From Flavobacterium aestivum (GTDB taxonomy: Bacteria > Bacteroidota > Bacteroidia > Flavobacteriales > Flavobacteriaceae): 64,000 bases of DNA. Numbering within the stretch: position 1 is the first letter of the stretch; every line of letters starts with the position of its first letter. Under the pieces are notes generated by a model. That model searched no databases. It was not told where the DNA came from and saw only the letters and a list, made by a program, of their open reading frames with translations. The stretch is taken from positions 248,001-312,000 of the forward strand of contig NZ_CP113977.2 in NCBI RefSeq assembly GCF_026870175.2, given 5' to 3'. This document shows positions 53,189 through 62,586 of the stretch, in pieces. The position numbers and the translations under genes are program-made.

Positions 53189-55369
53189 TTATGATTTAAC
53201 CAATTTTCTTTTTTTCATTTCGTTAGCTAAGCTATTCTTTGCCATTGATTTTACTTGCAAATCATCCAAAACATTCAATGCTTCTTCAACATAGATATCT
53301 TTAGACAAACTTTCGTGCCATCTTTCTCTCTTTTCCTTTAGAATAGTATCTTTTGCCATACCTTCGAGTTCATACGGCAATGAATTAAATTTCAAATTGT
53401 TCTTGTAATCTGCAATTGGTTTATATTTTTTAGCTATACTATCAATTTTGTTTTGCGCCAAAATAAATTTATCCTTATTCAAGCTATAGGTATTTTCATT
53501 GCTTCTACTGTCAACCCACTTCGCTTTTTCTTCAATTAACTGAAATTGAATGTTTTTTTCAATTCTCTTTTTACTATTGATAATTACTTGATCGAATTTC
53601 TCATTATCTTTCCAAACTGCATAAGGAGCTGGATCTATTTTATCCCATGGCATTGCATGCTCTTCATCACGCTCTCCCATTTTTAAATAAGCATAACTAT
53701 CTGGCATAACTACATCACTACTCACTCCATTAAGTTGAGTAGAGCCTCCATTTATTCTATAAAATTTTTGAATAGTTGTTTTTAAAGCCCCTAAATCACC
53801 TGCTGCACTATTCTTACCATATGGATTCAAATCAATTACTCTTTGAACAGTTCCTTTTCCATACGTTTGTTTACTACCAATGATGATACCTCTTTTATAG
53901 TCCTGAATTGCAGCGGCCAAAATCTCTGAAGCTGATGCTGAAAACTCATTTACCATTATAACCAAAGGTCCATCCCACTCGATTTTTTTATCAGTATCAT
54001 ATAAAATTTCTTTTTTCTTGCTTGCTGATTTAACCTGTACAATTGGCCCTTGTTCTATAAACAATCCCGCAATATCAACAACTGTTGACAATGATCCTCC
54101 ACCATCATCGCGAACATCCAATACAATTCCTTTTACTCCTGCTTTTTTCAATCTGTCAACTTCTAGAGCAACATCTTTACCTGCATCTCTTCCATCCTTG
54201 TTTCCGAAATCCAGATAAAATTTAGGCAAATAAATAACTCCATATTTCAAGCCATTCTTTTCAACGACACTAGATTTCACATACGTTTCTTCTATCTCTA
54301 CAACATCTCTAATGATTGAAATAACTTGTATAGTCCCATCTGTTTTTTTAACAGTAAGGCGAACTTCAGAACCTTTAGGGCCTTTTATTTTTTTTACAAC
54401 ATCCGCCAAGCGCATTCCTATCACATCTACAGCAATACCATTTGATTGAGCTACTTTCAATAATAAATCACCTTTTTCCAATTGCTTTCCTCTCCAAGCT
54501 GGCCCTCCGGAAATAAGTTCTATAATTTCGATATAATCATTTTTCTTTTGCAATTGAGCACCAATACCTTCAAACTTACCACTCATACTTGTATCAAATC
54601 GCTCTTTGTCATCTGGCGCAAAGTAAGAAGTATGTGGATCAAATTGAGACATAATAGAATTGATGTACAATGTAAACCAATCGTCTCTTTTTAATTCATC
54701 CATAAGTCCAAAAAACTCATTTAATGATTTTAAAGAACTCTCTCTAGTCTCTTTTTCCAGAACATCTTCTGATTTTACAATGTATTTTGGATCTTTTCTT
54801 TTTTTATCTTCTTCTAACTTTTGTTTATCAGTCAAAGAAGATAGGGTAGATAATTTTATTTTTTTTCTCCATTTTTCCTTCAATTCCGTAGTGTTTTTAG
54901 CATATGGAGCTTTTTCGTAATCTACATTGAAATCTTCTTCAATTTTATAATCAAAAGGTTTGCTTAAAATATCTTTGAATATCTTTTTACTTTCTTCCAT
55001 ACGAAGCATCAAACGATCGTAGGTAAGATTAAAAAATGTCAAATCCTTATTATTTAATTGATCATCCAACTCCAATTCGAATTTAGAGAACTCATTAATA
55101 TCTGACTGCAAGAAAAAACGTTTGGAAGGATCCAAAGCTGCTATATAATCTTTATAAATTCCTTTAGAAAAATTATCATCAATTTTTGCTGGATTATAAT
55201 GCCCTTTTTCTATTATAAATGTCAATAATTCCAGAAGTATTTTATCTTTCTCTGGATCTATTGATTTGTTTGTATTAATACTAAAGGCAGATAAGGTAAC
55301 CGAGAGGCATACCATAGTTATTATTCTTTTATAATTTCTTCCCATAAGTATATATTTATTATTCTTCAT
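53189..55369 (-). CDS. prc: Carboxy-terminal processing peptidase (Prc/Tsp type), copy 1
   Basis: Periplasmic serine/lysine protease of family S41 that trims or degrades envelope proteins. The 726 residues have an N-terminal hydrophobic export segment, a helical N-domain (KGHYNPAKIDDNFSKGIYKD), a PDZ domain (GKFEGIGAQLQKK...GGPAWRGKQLEKGDLLL) and the protease core with the Ser in MVNEFSASASEIL and the Lys in GSKQTYGKGTVQR, then a DUF3340-like C-terminus. Both catalytic residues are intact. It is a tandem duplicate of the gene at 55692-57872, having the same length and long identical stretches. Confidence 0.94.
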   Translation of the reverse strand: MKNNKYILMGRNYKRIITMVCLSVTLSAFSINTNKSIDPEKDKILLELLTFIIEKGHYNPAKIDDNFSKGIYKDYIAALDPSKRFFLQSDINEFSKFELELDDQLNNKDLTFFNLTYDRLMLRMEESKKIFKDILSKPFDYKIEEDFNVDYEKAPYAKNTTELKEKWRKKIKLSTLSSLTDKQKLEEDKKRKDPKYIVKSEDVLEKETRESSLKSLNEFFGLMDELKRDDWFTLYINSIMSQFDPHTSYFAPDDKERFDTSMSGKFEGIGAQLQKKNDYIEIIELISGGPAWRGKQLEKGDLLLKVAQSNGIAVDVIGMRLADVVKKIKGPKGSEVRLTVKKTDGTIQVISIIRDVVEIEETYVKSSVVEKNGLKYGVIYLPKFYLDFGNKDGRDAGKDVALEVDRLKKAGVKGIVLDVRDDGGGSLSTVVDIAGLFIEQGPIVQVKSASKKKEILYDTDKKIEWDGPLVIMVNEFSASASEILAAAIQDYKRGIIIGSKQTYGKGTVQRVIDLNPYGKNSAAGDLGALKTTIQKFYRINGGSTQLNGVSSDVVMPDSYAYLKMGERDEEHAMPWDKIDPAPYAVWKDNEKFDQVIINSKKRIEKNIQFQLIEEKAKWVDSRSNENTYSLNKDKFILAQNKIDSIAKKYKPIADYKNNLKFNSLPYELEGMAKDTILKEKRERWHESLSKDIYVEEALNVLDDLQVKSMAKNSLANEMKKRKLVKS

Positions 55370-55691
55370 CAGTCTCTAAAATTTAGTCTCATAGCAATCT
55401 CAGAAAGCTAAAAATTTTAACCAGTCTATGTGTCTCTAAATTACATAAAAATCAATATCGAATCTGTCTACTTTTAGATAATATTTTTTCAAAGATATAA
55501 ACTTAGTTTAAGAAAACTCAAACTAATCAATTTTCTCAAGACAGTTTGTTTCATATTCTAAATTAGCAACTTAAAAAGCATATTTTAACTTGAATATCCT
55601 TAAATTTTCCTCGATGCTTATTCTTAATAAAATAAAAAAAGCGCTTCAATATATTTGAAGCGCTTTTTATTATTTGAAATCATAAAACTCA
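55370..55691. other. Intergenic region between the two prc copies
   Basis: 322 bp, AT-rich, with the terminator of copy 2 at 55634-55672. The rest should contain the promoter of copy 1. On the minus strand no perfect TAnnTTTG box was found, though T-rich candidates lie near 55480-55510. No open frame is convincing. Confidence 0.4.
55634..55672 (-). terminator. Terminator of prc copy 2
   Basis: AAAAAGCGCTTCAA (55636-55649) pairs with TTGAAGCGCTTTTT (55655-55668), with strong A- and T-runs. It separates the two protease genes into different transcripts. Confidence 0.9.
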
Positions 55692-57872
55692 TTATGATTT
55701 AACTAATTTACCTTTTTTAATTTCATTAGGCATATTATTTTTAACAATTGGCTTCATTTGTAAATCATCCAGAACGTTCAATGCTTCTTCAACATAGATA
55801 TCTTTAGACAAACTTTCATGCCATCTTTCTCTCTTTTCTTTTAGCGCAGCATCTTTTGTCATAACTTCCAATTCATATGGCAATGATGTAAATTTCAAAT
55901 TGTTCTTATAATCAGCAATTGGCCTATACTTTTTAGCTATATTCTCTACTTGGCTTTGTGCCAAAATAAATTTATCCAGATTTAAGCTATAAGTATTTTC
56001 ATTGCTTCTACTGTCAATCCATTTTGCATTTTCTTCAATCAACTGAAATTGAATATTTTTTTCAATTCTCTTTTTACTATTGATGATTGCCTGATCAAAT
56101 TTCCCATTATCTTTCCAAACTGTATAAGGCGCTGGATCTATTTTATCCCATGGCATTGCATTCTCTTCATCACGCTCTCCCATTTTTAAATAAGCATATC
56201 TATCTGGCATAACTACATCACTACTCACTCCTTCACGTTGAGTAGATCCTCCATTTATTCTATAAAATTTTTGAGTCGTTGTTTTTAATGCCCCCAGATC
56301 GCCAACAGTACTATTACGCGTAAACTGATTCAAATCAATTACATTTTGTACAGTCCCTTTTCCATAAGTTTGCTTACTACCAATGATGATACCCCTTTTA
56401 TAATCCTGGATAGCTGCAGCCAAAATCTCTGAAGCCGATGCTGAAAACTCATTTACCATTATTACTAATGGCCCATCCCACTCGATTTTTTTATCAGTAT
56501 CATATAAGATTTCTTTTTTCTTACCTGCTGATTTAATTTGTACGATAGGCCCTTGTTCTATGAACAATCCCGCAATATCAACTACAGTAGATAATGATCC
56601 CCCTCCATCATCACGAACATCCAATACAATTCCTTTTACTCCAGCTTTTTTCAATCTATCAACTTCTAGAGCAATATCTTTACCTGCATCTCTTCCATCT
56701 TTATTTTCAAAATCGATATAGAATTTAGGCAAATAAATAACTCCGTATTTTAGACCATTCTTATCAACAACACTAGATTTGGCATATGTCTCTTCGATTT
56801 CTACAATATCTCTAATGATTGAAATAACCTGAATTGTACCATCAACTTTTTTAACGGTAAGACGAACTTCAGAACCTTTTGGTCCTTTTATCTTTTTAAC
56901 GACATCGTCTAAACGCATCCCAACAACGTCAACTGGAACTCCATTACCTTGAGCAACTTTCATTACTAAATCTCCAGCCTCCAATTGTTTTCCTCTCCAA
57001 GCTGGACCTCCAGATATAAGTTCAGAAATTTCAGTATAATCATTTTTCTTTTGCAAACGAGCTCCAATACCTTCTAGTTTTCCGCTCATACTTACATCAA
57101 AACGTTCTTTTTCTTCTGGTGCAAAATAAGAAGTATGAGGGTCGAAACGAGACATAATAGAATTGATGTACAATGTAAACCAATCGTCTCTTTTCAATTC
57201 ATTCATAAATCCAAAAGATTCATTTAATGAATTCAATGAACTCTCTCTTGTCTCTTTCTCAAGATCCTGATTAGACTTCATAACATATTTTGGATCTTTC
57301 TGCTTTTTATCTTCTTCTATTTTTTGTTTATCAGTATAAGAAGAAAGTGTAGATAACTTTATTTGTTTTCTCCATTTTTCTTTAAGCTCAGTGGTGTTTT
57401 TAGAATATGGAGCTTTATCATAATCAACATTAAAGTCCTCATCTACCGTATAATCAAAAGGTTGACTCAAAATATCTTTGAATATTTTTTTACTTTCTTC
57501 CATACGAAGCATCAAACGGTCGTAAGTAAGATTAAAAAATGTCAAATCTTTATTGATTAACTGATCATCAATTTCTGTTTCAAATTTTGAAAACTCATTG
57601 ATATCCGACTGCAAGAAAAAACGCTTGGAAGGATCCAAAGCGGCGATATAATCTTTATAAACTCCCTTAGAAAAATTATCATCAATCGCAGCTGGATTAT
57701 AATGCCCTTTTTCTATTACAAAAGTCAACAGTTCCAAAAGTATTTTATCTCTATCTGGATCTATATCTCTTTTTTTATTAATAGTAAATGCAAATAGTGT
57801 CGCAGAAAGGCACACCAATGCTATGAGTATTTTATAATTCTTCTTCATAAATCTAATAATAGGATTCATCAA
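55692..57872 (-). CDS. prc: Carboxy-terminal processing peptidase (Prc/Tsp type), copy 2
   Basis: Same family, length (726) and domain order as copy 1: export helix, helical N-domain, PDZ (SGKLEGIGARLQKK), protease core with Ser in MVNEFSASASEIL and Lys in GSKQTYGKGTVQ. Differences from copy 1 are scattered (e.g. YAKSSVVDKNG against YVKSSVVEKNG; FTRNSTVGDLG against YGKNSAAGDLG). This suggests a duplication old enough for drift, with both copies under selection. The start may be ATG 57872 or the Met (MKKN) eight codons later. Confidence 0.94.
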   Translation of the reverse strand: MMNPIIRFMKKNYKILIALVCLSATLFAFTINKKRDIDPDRDKILLELLTFVIEKGHYNPAAIDDNFSKGVYKDYIAALDPSKRFFLQSDINEFSKFETEIDDQLINKDLTFFNLTYDRLMLRMEESKKIFKDILSQPFDYTVDEDFNVDYDKAPYSKNTTELKEKWRKQIKLSTLSSYTDKQKIEEDKKQKDPKYVMKSNQDLEKETRESSLNSLNESFGFMNELKRDDWFTLYINSIMSRFDPHTSYFAPEEKERFDVSMSGKLEGIGARLQKKNDYTEISELISGGPAWRGKQLEAGDLVMKVAQGNGVPVDVVGMRLDDVVKKIKGPKGSEVRLTVKKVDGTIQVISIIRDIVEIEETYAKSSVVDKNGLKYGVIYLPKFYIDFENKDGRDAGKDIALEVDRLKKAGVKGIVLDVRDDGGGSLSTVVDIAGLFIEQGPIVQIKSAGKKKEILYDTDKKIEWDGPLVIMVNEFSASASEILAAAIQDYKRGIIIGSKQTYGKGTVQNVIDLNQFTRNSTVGDLGALKTTTQKFYRINGGSTQREGVSSDVVMPDRYAYLKMGERDEENAMPWDKIDPAPYTVWKDNGKFDQAIINSKKRIEKNIQFQLIEENAKWIDSRSNENTYSLNLDKFILAQSQVENIAKKYRPIADYKNNLKFTSLPYELEVMTKDAALKEKRERWHESLSKDIYVEEALNVLDDLQMKPIVKNNMPNEIKKGKLVKS

Positions 57873-58022
57873 TTTTTTTATCTAAATTACGTTAAAAACT
57901 ATGCCAACCCGCTAGATTGCTACATAATTTTTTGTTAAAGATACAAAATAGAATTTTTAATAAGAATAAACCCCTTTTAAAAAATATATTTTATTTGTTC
58001 GCAATATAAGATTTTGTGTTAT

Positions 58023-58030
58023 TACATTTG
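58023..58030 (+). promoter_or_regulatory. surE -7 box
   Basis: TACATTTG is an exact TAnnTTTG match 50 bp before the chosen surE ATG (58080). It argues against the longer open frame beginning at 58014, which would start upstream of the promoter. Confidence 0.55.
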
Positions 58031-58079
58031 TTTCGAAACTCAAATTTTTTCAACGATACATTTTTTCAAAACAATACGA

Positions 58080-58859
58080 ATGGAAACTGAAAGGCCTTTA
58101 ATACTAATAACAAATGATGATGGAGTTTCTGCTCCCGGAATAAGAACTCTAATCGCTGTTATGCATGAAATAGGAGACGTTATTGTTGTAGCTCCAGACA
58201 AACCTCAAAGTGCCATGGGACATGCTATCACTATTAACAACACACTTCATCTCAATAAAATATCTAAAGACACTGATTCTATCACTGAATATAGCTGTTC
58301 CGGAACACCGGTAGATTGTGTAAAAATAGCCGTTAATGAAATCCTTAAGAGAAAACCTGATCTTTGTGTATCTGGTATCAACCATGGTTCTAATTCCTCT
58401 ATAAACGTTATTTATTCCGGAACCATGAGTGCTGCTGTAGAAGCTGGAATAGAAGGAATTCCTGCTATTGGATTCTCGTTATTGGATTATGATTGGGATG
58501 CCGATTTTGAACAAATTAAATCATCTGTTAAGAATATCACGCTACAGGTTTTAAACAACAAATTACCTGAAGGAGTAATCTTGAATGTGAATTTCCCTAA
58601 ATTAAAAGAGAAAGAAATTAAAGGCATTAAAATTTGTCGTCAAGCAAACGCGCTTTGGATGGAAAAATTTGACAAGCGAAAAACTCCTCAAGGCAAAGAT
58701 TATTATTGGCTAACCGGCGAATTTGTAAACCAAGACAACGGAGAAGACACAGACGAATGGGCTCTCGCCAATGGGTATATTTCTGTAGTACCTGTACAAT
58801 TTGACTTAACAGCTCATCATGCAATACAAAACCTTAATAAATGGAAATGGAATGAATAA
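58080..58859 (+). CDS. surE: 5'/3'-nucleotidase SurE
   Basis: Metal-dependent phosphatase of nucleoside monophosphates, linked to stationary-phase survival. From ATG 58080 the protein has 259 residues and begins METERPLILITNDDGVSAPG with the metal-binding DD. It contains APDKPQSAMGHAIT, SGTPVDCVK and SGINHGSNSSINVIYSGTM, all characteristic. The upstream 22 codons of the open frame are not conserved. The stop overlaps the start of the next small gene. Confidence 0.95.
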   Translation: METERPLILITNDDGVSAPGIRTLIAVMHEIGDVIVVAPDKPQSAMGHAITINNTLHLNKISKDTDSITEYSCSGTPVDCVKIAVNEILKRKPDLCVSGINHGSNSSINVIYSGTMSAAVEAGIEGIPAIGFSLLDYDWDADFEQIKSSVKNITLQVLNNKLPEGVILNVNFPKLKEKEIKGIKICRQANALWMEKFDKRKTPQGKDYYWLTGEFVNQDNGEDTDEWALANGYISVVPVQFDLTAHHAIQNLNKWKWNE

Positions 58860-59124
58860 AATAGACTTACTTATAGGATTTGTGATTGGAATATTGGCCT
58901 CTATATTAGGCATGTTCCTCTATATCACGTTTGCAGTTCATTCTGATTTTATAGCCGGAATACAATTGATGAAAAGCGAAGGTCATCTAGGAAAAATAGT
59001 AACACTAGGTTCTATACTTGATTTAATAGCTTTTGGCATATTGCTAAAAATGAACAAAGAACTCATGGCAAGAGGTATCGTTTTGTCTGTTATCATACTG
59101 ACCATTATCACTTTGTTTATTTAA
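58852..59124 (+). CDS. Small membrane protein, translationally coupled to surE
   Basis: From ATG 58852, which overlaps the surE stop by 8 bp, a 90-residue protein with three hydrophobic segments (about 3-24, 43-60 and 68-88). I recognise no named domain, but the overlap with surE and short distance to lpxB (89 bp) show it is a real member of this operon. Function unknown. Confidence 0.75.
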   Translation: MNKIDLLIGFVIGILASILGMFLYITFAVHSDFIAGIQLMKSEGHLGKIVTLGSILDLIAFGILLKMNKELMARGIVLSVIILTIITLFI

Positions 59125-59213
59125 AATAGAATAAATACTATATTTGTATTTGTTGGTATAAAAACTAAATCAGCTCCCATTGAGTTGTTTTTACAACTTT
59201 TAATTCAAAAAAA

Positions 59214-60326
59214 ATGAAATATTACATTATTGCAGGAGAAGCTTCAGGAGATTTACATGGATCTAATTTAATGAAAGCACTCTATGAAGAAGATCCAAAT
59301 GCTGACATACGCTTTTGGGGTGGAGATTTGATGCAAAATGTAGGTGGTACTCTAGTAAAACACTATCGTGAATTGGCTTTTATGGGATTCGTCGAAGTTC
59401 TTTTCAACTTAAAAACCATTCTGAATAATATTAAAATATGCAAAAATGATATAGTCCAATTCAATCCGGATGTTATCATTTACATTGATTATCCAGGCTT
59501 TAACATGCGAATTGCAAAATGGGCCAAACAAACCGGATATAAAAATCATTATTATATTTCTCCTCAAATCTGGGCTTGGAAAGAAAACCGAATCACTGCC
59601 ATAAAACATGATATTGATAAAATGTACGTGATTTTGCCATTCGAAAAGGATTTCTACGAAGTCAAACATCAATTTCCAGTTTCATTTGTAGGTCATCCAT
59701 TAATTGATGCCATTCACAATCAATCAAGTATTGATATCAACGCTTTTAGAACAGAAAACCAATTATCCGAAAAACCAATCATTGCCATTTTGCCAGGAAG
59801 CCGCAAACAGGAAATTAGCAAAATGCTTTCGGTAATGCTAAGCGTGGTTAAGGATTTCCCTGATTACCAATTTGTAATTGCTGGAGCACCAAGCCAGGAA
59901 TTTTCATTTTACAAACAATTTATCTCAAGCGATAACATAAAATTCATCTCCAATAAAACCTATTCTTTGTTGCGCAATTCGACAGCAGCATTGGTCACAT
60001 CAGGTACGGCAACCTTAGAAACGGCACTTTTCAAAGTTCCCGAAGTGGTTTGCTACAAAGGCAGCTGGATTTCTTATCAGATAGCCAAGCGAATAATTAC
60101 CTTAAAATACATCTCGCTGGTCAACTTAATCATGGACAGAGAAGTTGTAACTGAATTAATTCAAGATGATTGCTCCACCAAGCGTATTAAAGAGGAATTA
60201 ACCAAAATTCTAGAACCTAATTATCGTAAAACTCTTTTGGCCAATTACGATCTACTGGAAGAAAAACTAGGCGGAATTGGTGCCAGTAAAAAAACTGCTC
60301 AATTAATAGTTGCAGCCATAAAGTAA
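59214..60326 (+). CDS. lpxB: Lipid-A-disaccharide synthase
   Basis: GT19 glycosyltransferase that joins UDP-diacylglucosamine and lipid X at the inner membrane. The 370 residues start MKYYIIAGEASGDLHGSNLM and contain FMGFVEVLFNL, YYISPQIWAWKENR, FVGHPLID, AILPGSRKQEI and LVTSGTATLETAL, matching the family throughout. It is encoded just after surE, a common pairing in Bacteroidota. Confidence 0.96.
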   Translation: MKYYIIAGEASGDLHGSNLMKALYEEDPNADIRFWGGDLMQNVGGTLVKHYRELAFMGFVEVLFNLKTILNNIKICKNDIVQFNPDVIIYIDYPGFNMRIAKWAKQTGYKNHYYISPQIWAWKENRITAIKHDIDKMYVILPFEKDFYEVKHQFPVSFVGHPLIDAIHNQSSIDINAFRTENQLSEKPIIAILPGSRKQEISKMLSVMLSVVKDFPDYQFVIAGAPSQEFSFYKQFISSDNIKFISNKTYSLLRNSTAALVTSGTATLETALFKVPEVVCYKGSWISYQIAKRIITLKYISLVNLIMDREVVTELIQDDCSTKRIKEELTKILEPNYRKTLLANYDLLEEKLGGIGASKKTAQLIVAAIK

Positions 60327-60369
60327 TTTAAACAGCATTTACTACGTCTATTCACTAAAACTAATGTGG

Positions 60370-60482
60370 GCGTAACCCCACAAAGTAAAGGGGCCAGCTT
60401 AGCAAACCGCTAAGTCGGCCCCTTTACTTTATGCGGTCAGGCTATCCGCGCTACTTCGGTAGCTTGCTTCTATCCTTTACGC
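60370..60482. repeat. Palindromic intergenic element with GCTATCCG...CTTCTATC signature (second copy)
   Basis: Terminal GCGTAA (60370-60375) is inverted as TTACGC (60477-60482). Inside, AAAGTAAAGGGGCC and GGCCCCTTTACTTT form a perfect 14-bp stem (near 60382-60431) with AGCTTAGC/GCTAAGTC continuing it. Then GGCTATCCG, a GCTAC TTCG GTAGC hairpin, and GCTTCTATCC follow. It shares the GCTATCCG-hairpin-CTTCTATC plan with 30162-30241. It is more GC-rich than its surroundings and non-coding. Confidence 0.75.
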
Positions 60483-60539
60483 AAAAACACAAACGAAAAA
60501 ACAACCTTATTTCTTACAAAATATTTGTACTTTAGTTTT

Positions 60540-62576
60540 ATGAAAGTACTACAATTCCCACTTACAAGAATTACTATTGCCTTTATTTTGGGCATATTAC
60601 TTATTTATTTCCTAAATCCAATCCCATCGATTGTATTTACATTTTTATTTGTAGCAATTCTTATCGCCATCGGAGCATATTTTTGGACCAAAACAAATAA
60701 TAAACACTCATTCTTTTTCGGAATAACGGTCAATCTCTTAGCATTCACCATAGGAGCAACAACCCAAATCATTCACACTGATTTGTATCAACAAAGCAAT
60801 TACACGAACTACAAAAACATATTCGATAAAAACCACAACTTTACGGTTACTTTAAGGGAAAAATTAAAAAGCTCCAATTTTAACGAACGATATATTGCTC
60901 TAGTCAATACAATTGACCAAAAAAAATCTACAGGCAGAATATTGCTCAACATTCGTAAAGACAGCTTAAAAAAAGATTTTGAAATTGGTGATCGTTTAAA
61001 ACTAAATGGAATACTCTATAAAAATACCTCTCCCAAAAACCCAAATCAATTTGATTATCAAAAATACTTAGAGAACAAGCAAATCTATGCTCAACTCTAT
61101 ATTGAACCAAATGAAATAAAAATAAGCGCCACAACTGAAAAGGATATTTGGTTTTATACCTCAAGTTTAAGAACCCGAATTATTCAGAATTTAAATAAAA
61201 GCAATTTTCATAAAGAGGAACTAAACGTAGCCATAGCCTTGATTTTGGGACAACAACAAGATATTTCCCCTGATATAATTCGGGATTATCAATATGCGGG
61301 TGCTGTTCATATTCTATCCGTTTCAGGATTACATATTGGCTTTATATTGCTGTTTGTAACTTTTATTCTAAAACCCCTTCCTAATTCTAAATACGGTTGT
61401 TTCCTTAAATTAATTATAACTCTGCTTGCATTATCGCTTTTTGGAGTACTTGCCGGTTTAGCACCATCGGTTCTACGCTCTGTCACTATGTTTTCTTTTG
61501 TGGCTATTGGGCAGTTTTTAAGAAGAAGTGTCAATATTTACCATACATTACTCGTTTCAATTTTACTAATTTTACTTTTCCAACCTTCTTTCTTATTTGA
61601 TGTTGGGTTCCAATTGAGCTACATTGCCCTGTTTTTTATAATATGGCTGCAACCTCTATTAACGATGCTTTGGACACCAAAAAACAAAATCCTAAAATAC
61701 ATTTGGGATATACTAACGGTTTCTTTTGCAGCTCAAATCGGGACTTTACCTTTAAGCATTTATTATTTTCATCAATTCCCTGGGCTATTCTTTATTACGA
61801 ACTTAATTGTAATTCCGCTACTGGGCATTATAATGAGTTTAGGCGTTTTAGTTATGCTTCTCGCAACGTTCAATTGGGTTCCTTTTTATCCTGCCAAAGC
61901 TTTAGAAATAAGTATCTACTATCTAGATAAAATAATAAATACAATCGCTACATTCGAATCATTCATTATCAAAGACATTCCTTTAAACACTTTGCTTTTA
62001 ATAACCAGATATCTTGTATTGATAGCAATAATTATTTGGTTCAAAAAACCAAATTTCAAAAGCTTGATGGTTGTGTTAACAACAATTGCAGTACTTCAAA
62101 TCTCAAGTATAAAAACAAAATGGGACATACAAAACCAAGAAGAATTAATTATATTGAATGCCAAAAGAAATACTTTACTACTAGAACGGAAAGGTTTCGA
62201 TACCAATTTGTTTGCCAAGGACAGTATTCTAAAAACAAGTAAAACCAATACTCTCATTTCCTCCTATCTTACTGGAAACTTCAGTACTTTAAAAAATAAA
62301 AGACGCTTACAAAACACCATTTATTTTAAAGAAAATAAAATACTGATTCTTGATAGCTTTATGGTTTATCCTAAAAAGATACAACCTGATGTTTTACTGC
62401 TTACACAATCTACAAAAATCAATTTAGAGAGGTTATTACAAAGCATAAAACCAAAAATCATAATTGCAGACGGGTCGAATTATAAAACGATTCAAAACCG
62501 ATGGAAACAAACTTGTGCACAACAAAAAATCCCTTTTCACTCAACAAGCGAAAAGGGATTTTATAAGATCAATTAA
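60540..62576 (+). CDS. comEC: ComEC/Rec2-family competence protein
   Basis: Inner-membrane DNA uptake channel family. From ATG 60540 the protein has 678 residues: N-terminal helices, a DUF4131-like periplasmic OB region (RLKLNGILYKNTSPKNPNQF), then the Competence domain of many helices (GAVHILSVSGLHIGFILLFV, LAPSVLRSVTMFSFVAIG, QLSYIALFFIIWLQPLL). The C-terminal 150 residues occupy the metallo-beta-lactamase position but have no HxHxDH. A terminator hairpin (62527-62562) lies within its last codons. Confidence 0.9.
   Translation: MKVLQFPLTRITIAFILGILLIYFLNPIPSIVFTFLFVAILIAIGAYFWTKTNNKHSFFFGITVNLLAFTIGATTQIIHTDLYQQSNYTNYKNIFDKNHNFTVTLREKLKSSNFNERYIALVNTIDQKKSTGRILLNIRKDSLKKDFEIGDRLKLNGILYKNTSPKNPNQFDYQKYLENKQIYAQLYIEPNEIKISATTEKDIWFYTSSLRTRIIQNLNKSNFHKEELNVAIALILGQQQDISPDIIRDYQYAGAVHILSVSGLHIGFILLFVTFILKPLPNSKYGCFLKLIITLLALSLFGVLAGLAPSVLRSVTMFSFVAIGQFLRRSVNIYHTLLVSILLILLFQPSFLFDVGFQLSYIALFFIIWLQPLLTMLWTPKNKILKYIWDILTVSFAAQIGTLPLSIYYFHQFPGLFFITNLIVIPLLGIIMSLGVLVMLLATFNWVPFYPAKALEISIYYLDKIINTIATFESFIIKDIPLNTLLLITRYLVLIAIIIWFKKPNFKSLMVVLTTIAVLQISSIKTKWDIQNQEELIILNAKRNTLLLERKGFDTNLFAKDSILKTSKTNTLISSYLTGNFSTLKNKRRLQNTIYFKENKILILDSFMVYPKKIQPDVLLLTQSTKINLERLLQSIKPKIIIADGSNYKTIQNRWKQTCAQQKIPFHSTSEKGFYKIN
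62526..62565 (+). terminator. Terminator hairpin inside the comEC 3' end
   Basis: AAAATCCCTTTTC pairs with GAAAAGGGATTTT around ACTCAACAAGC. The T-run is short (TTTTAT) and the stop codon lies 12 bp further. The hairpin is thus translated as part of comEC. Confidence 0.65.
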
Positions 62577-62586
62577 ATACTTTGAC

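Noticed and set aside
58014..58079. 22-codon N-terminal extension of surE
   Set aside because: It begins upstream of the perfect -7 box (58023-58030), so it cannot be transcribed from it, and the conserved protein starts at 58080.
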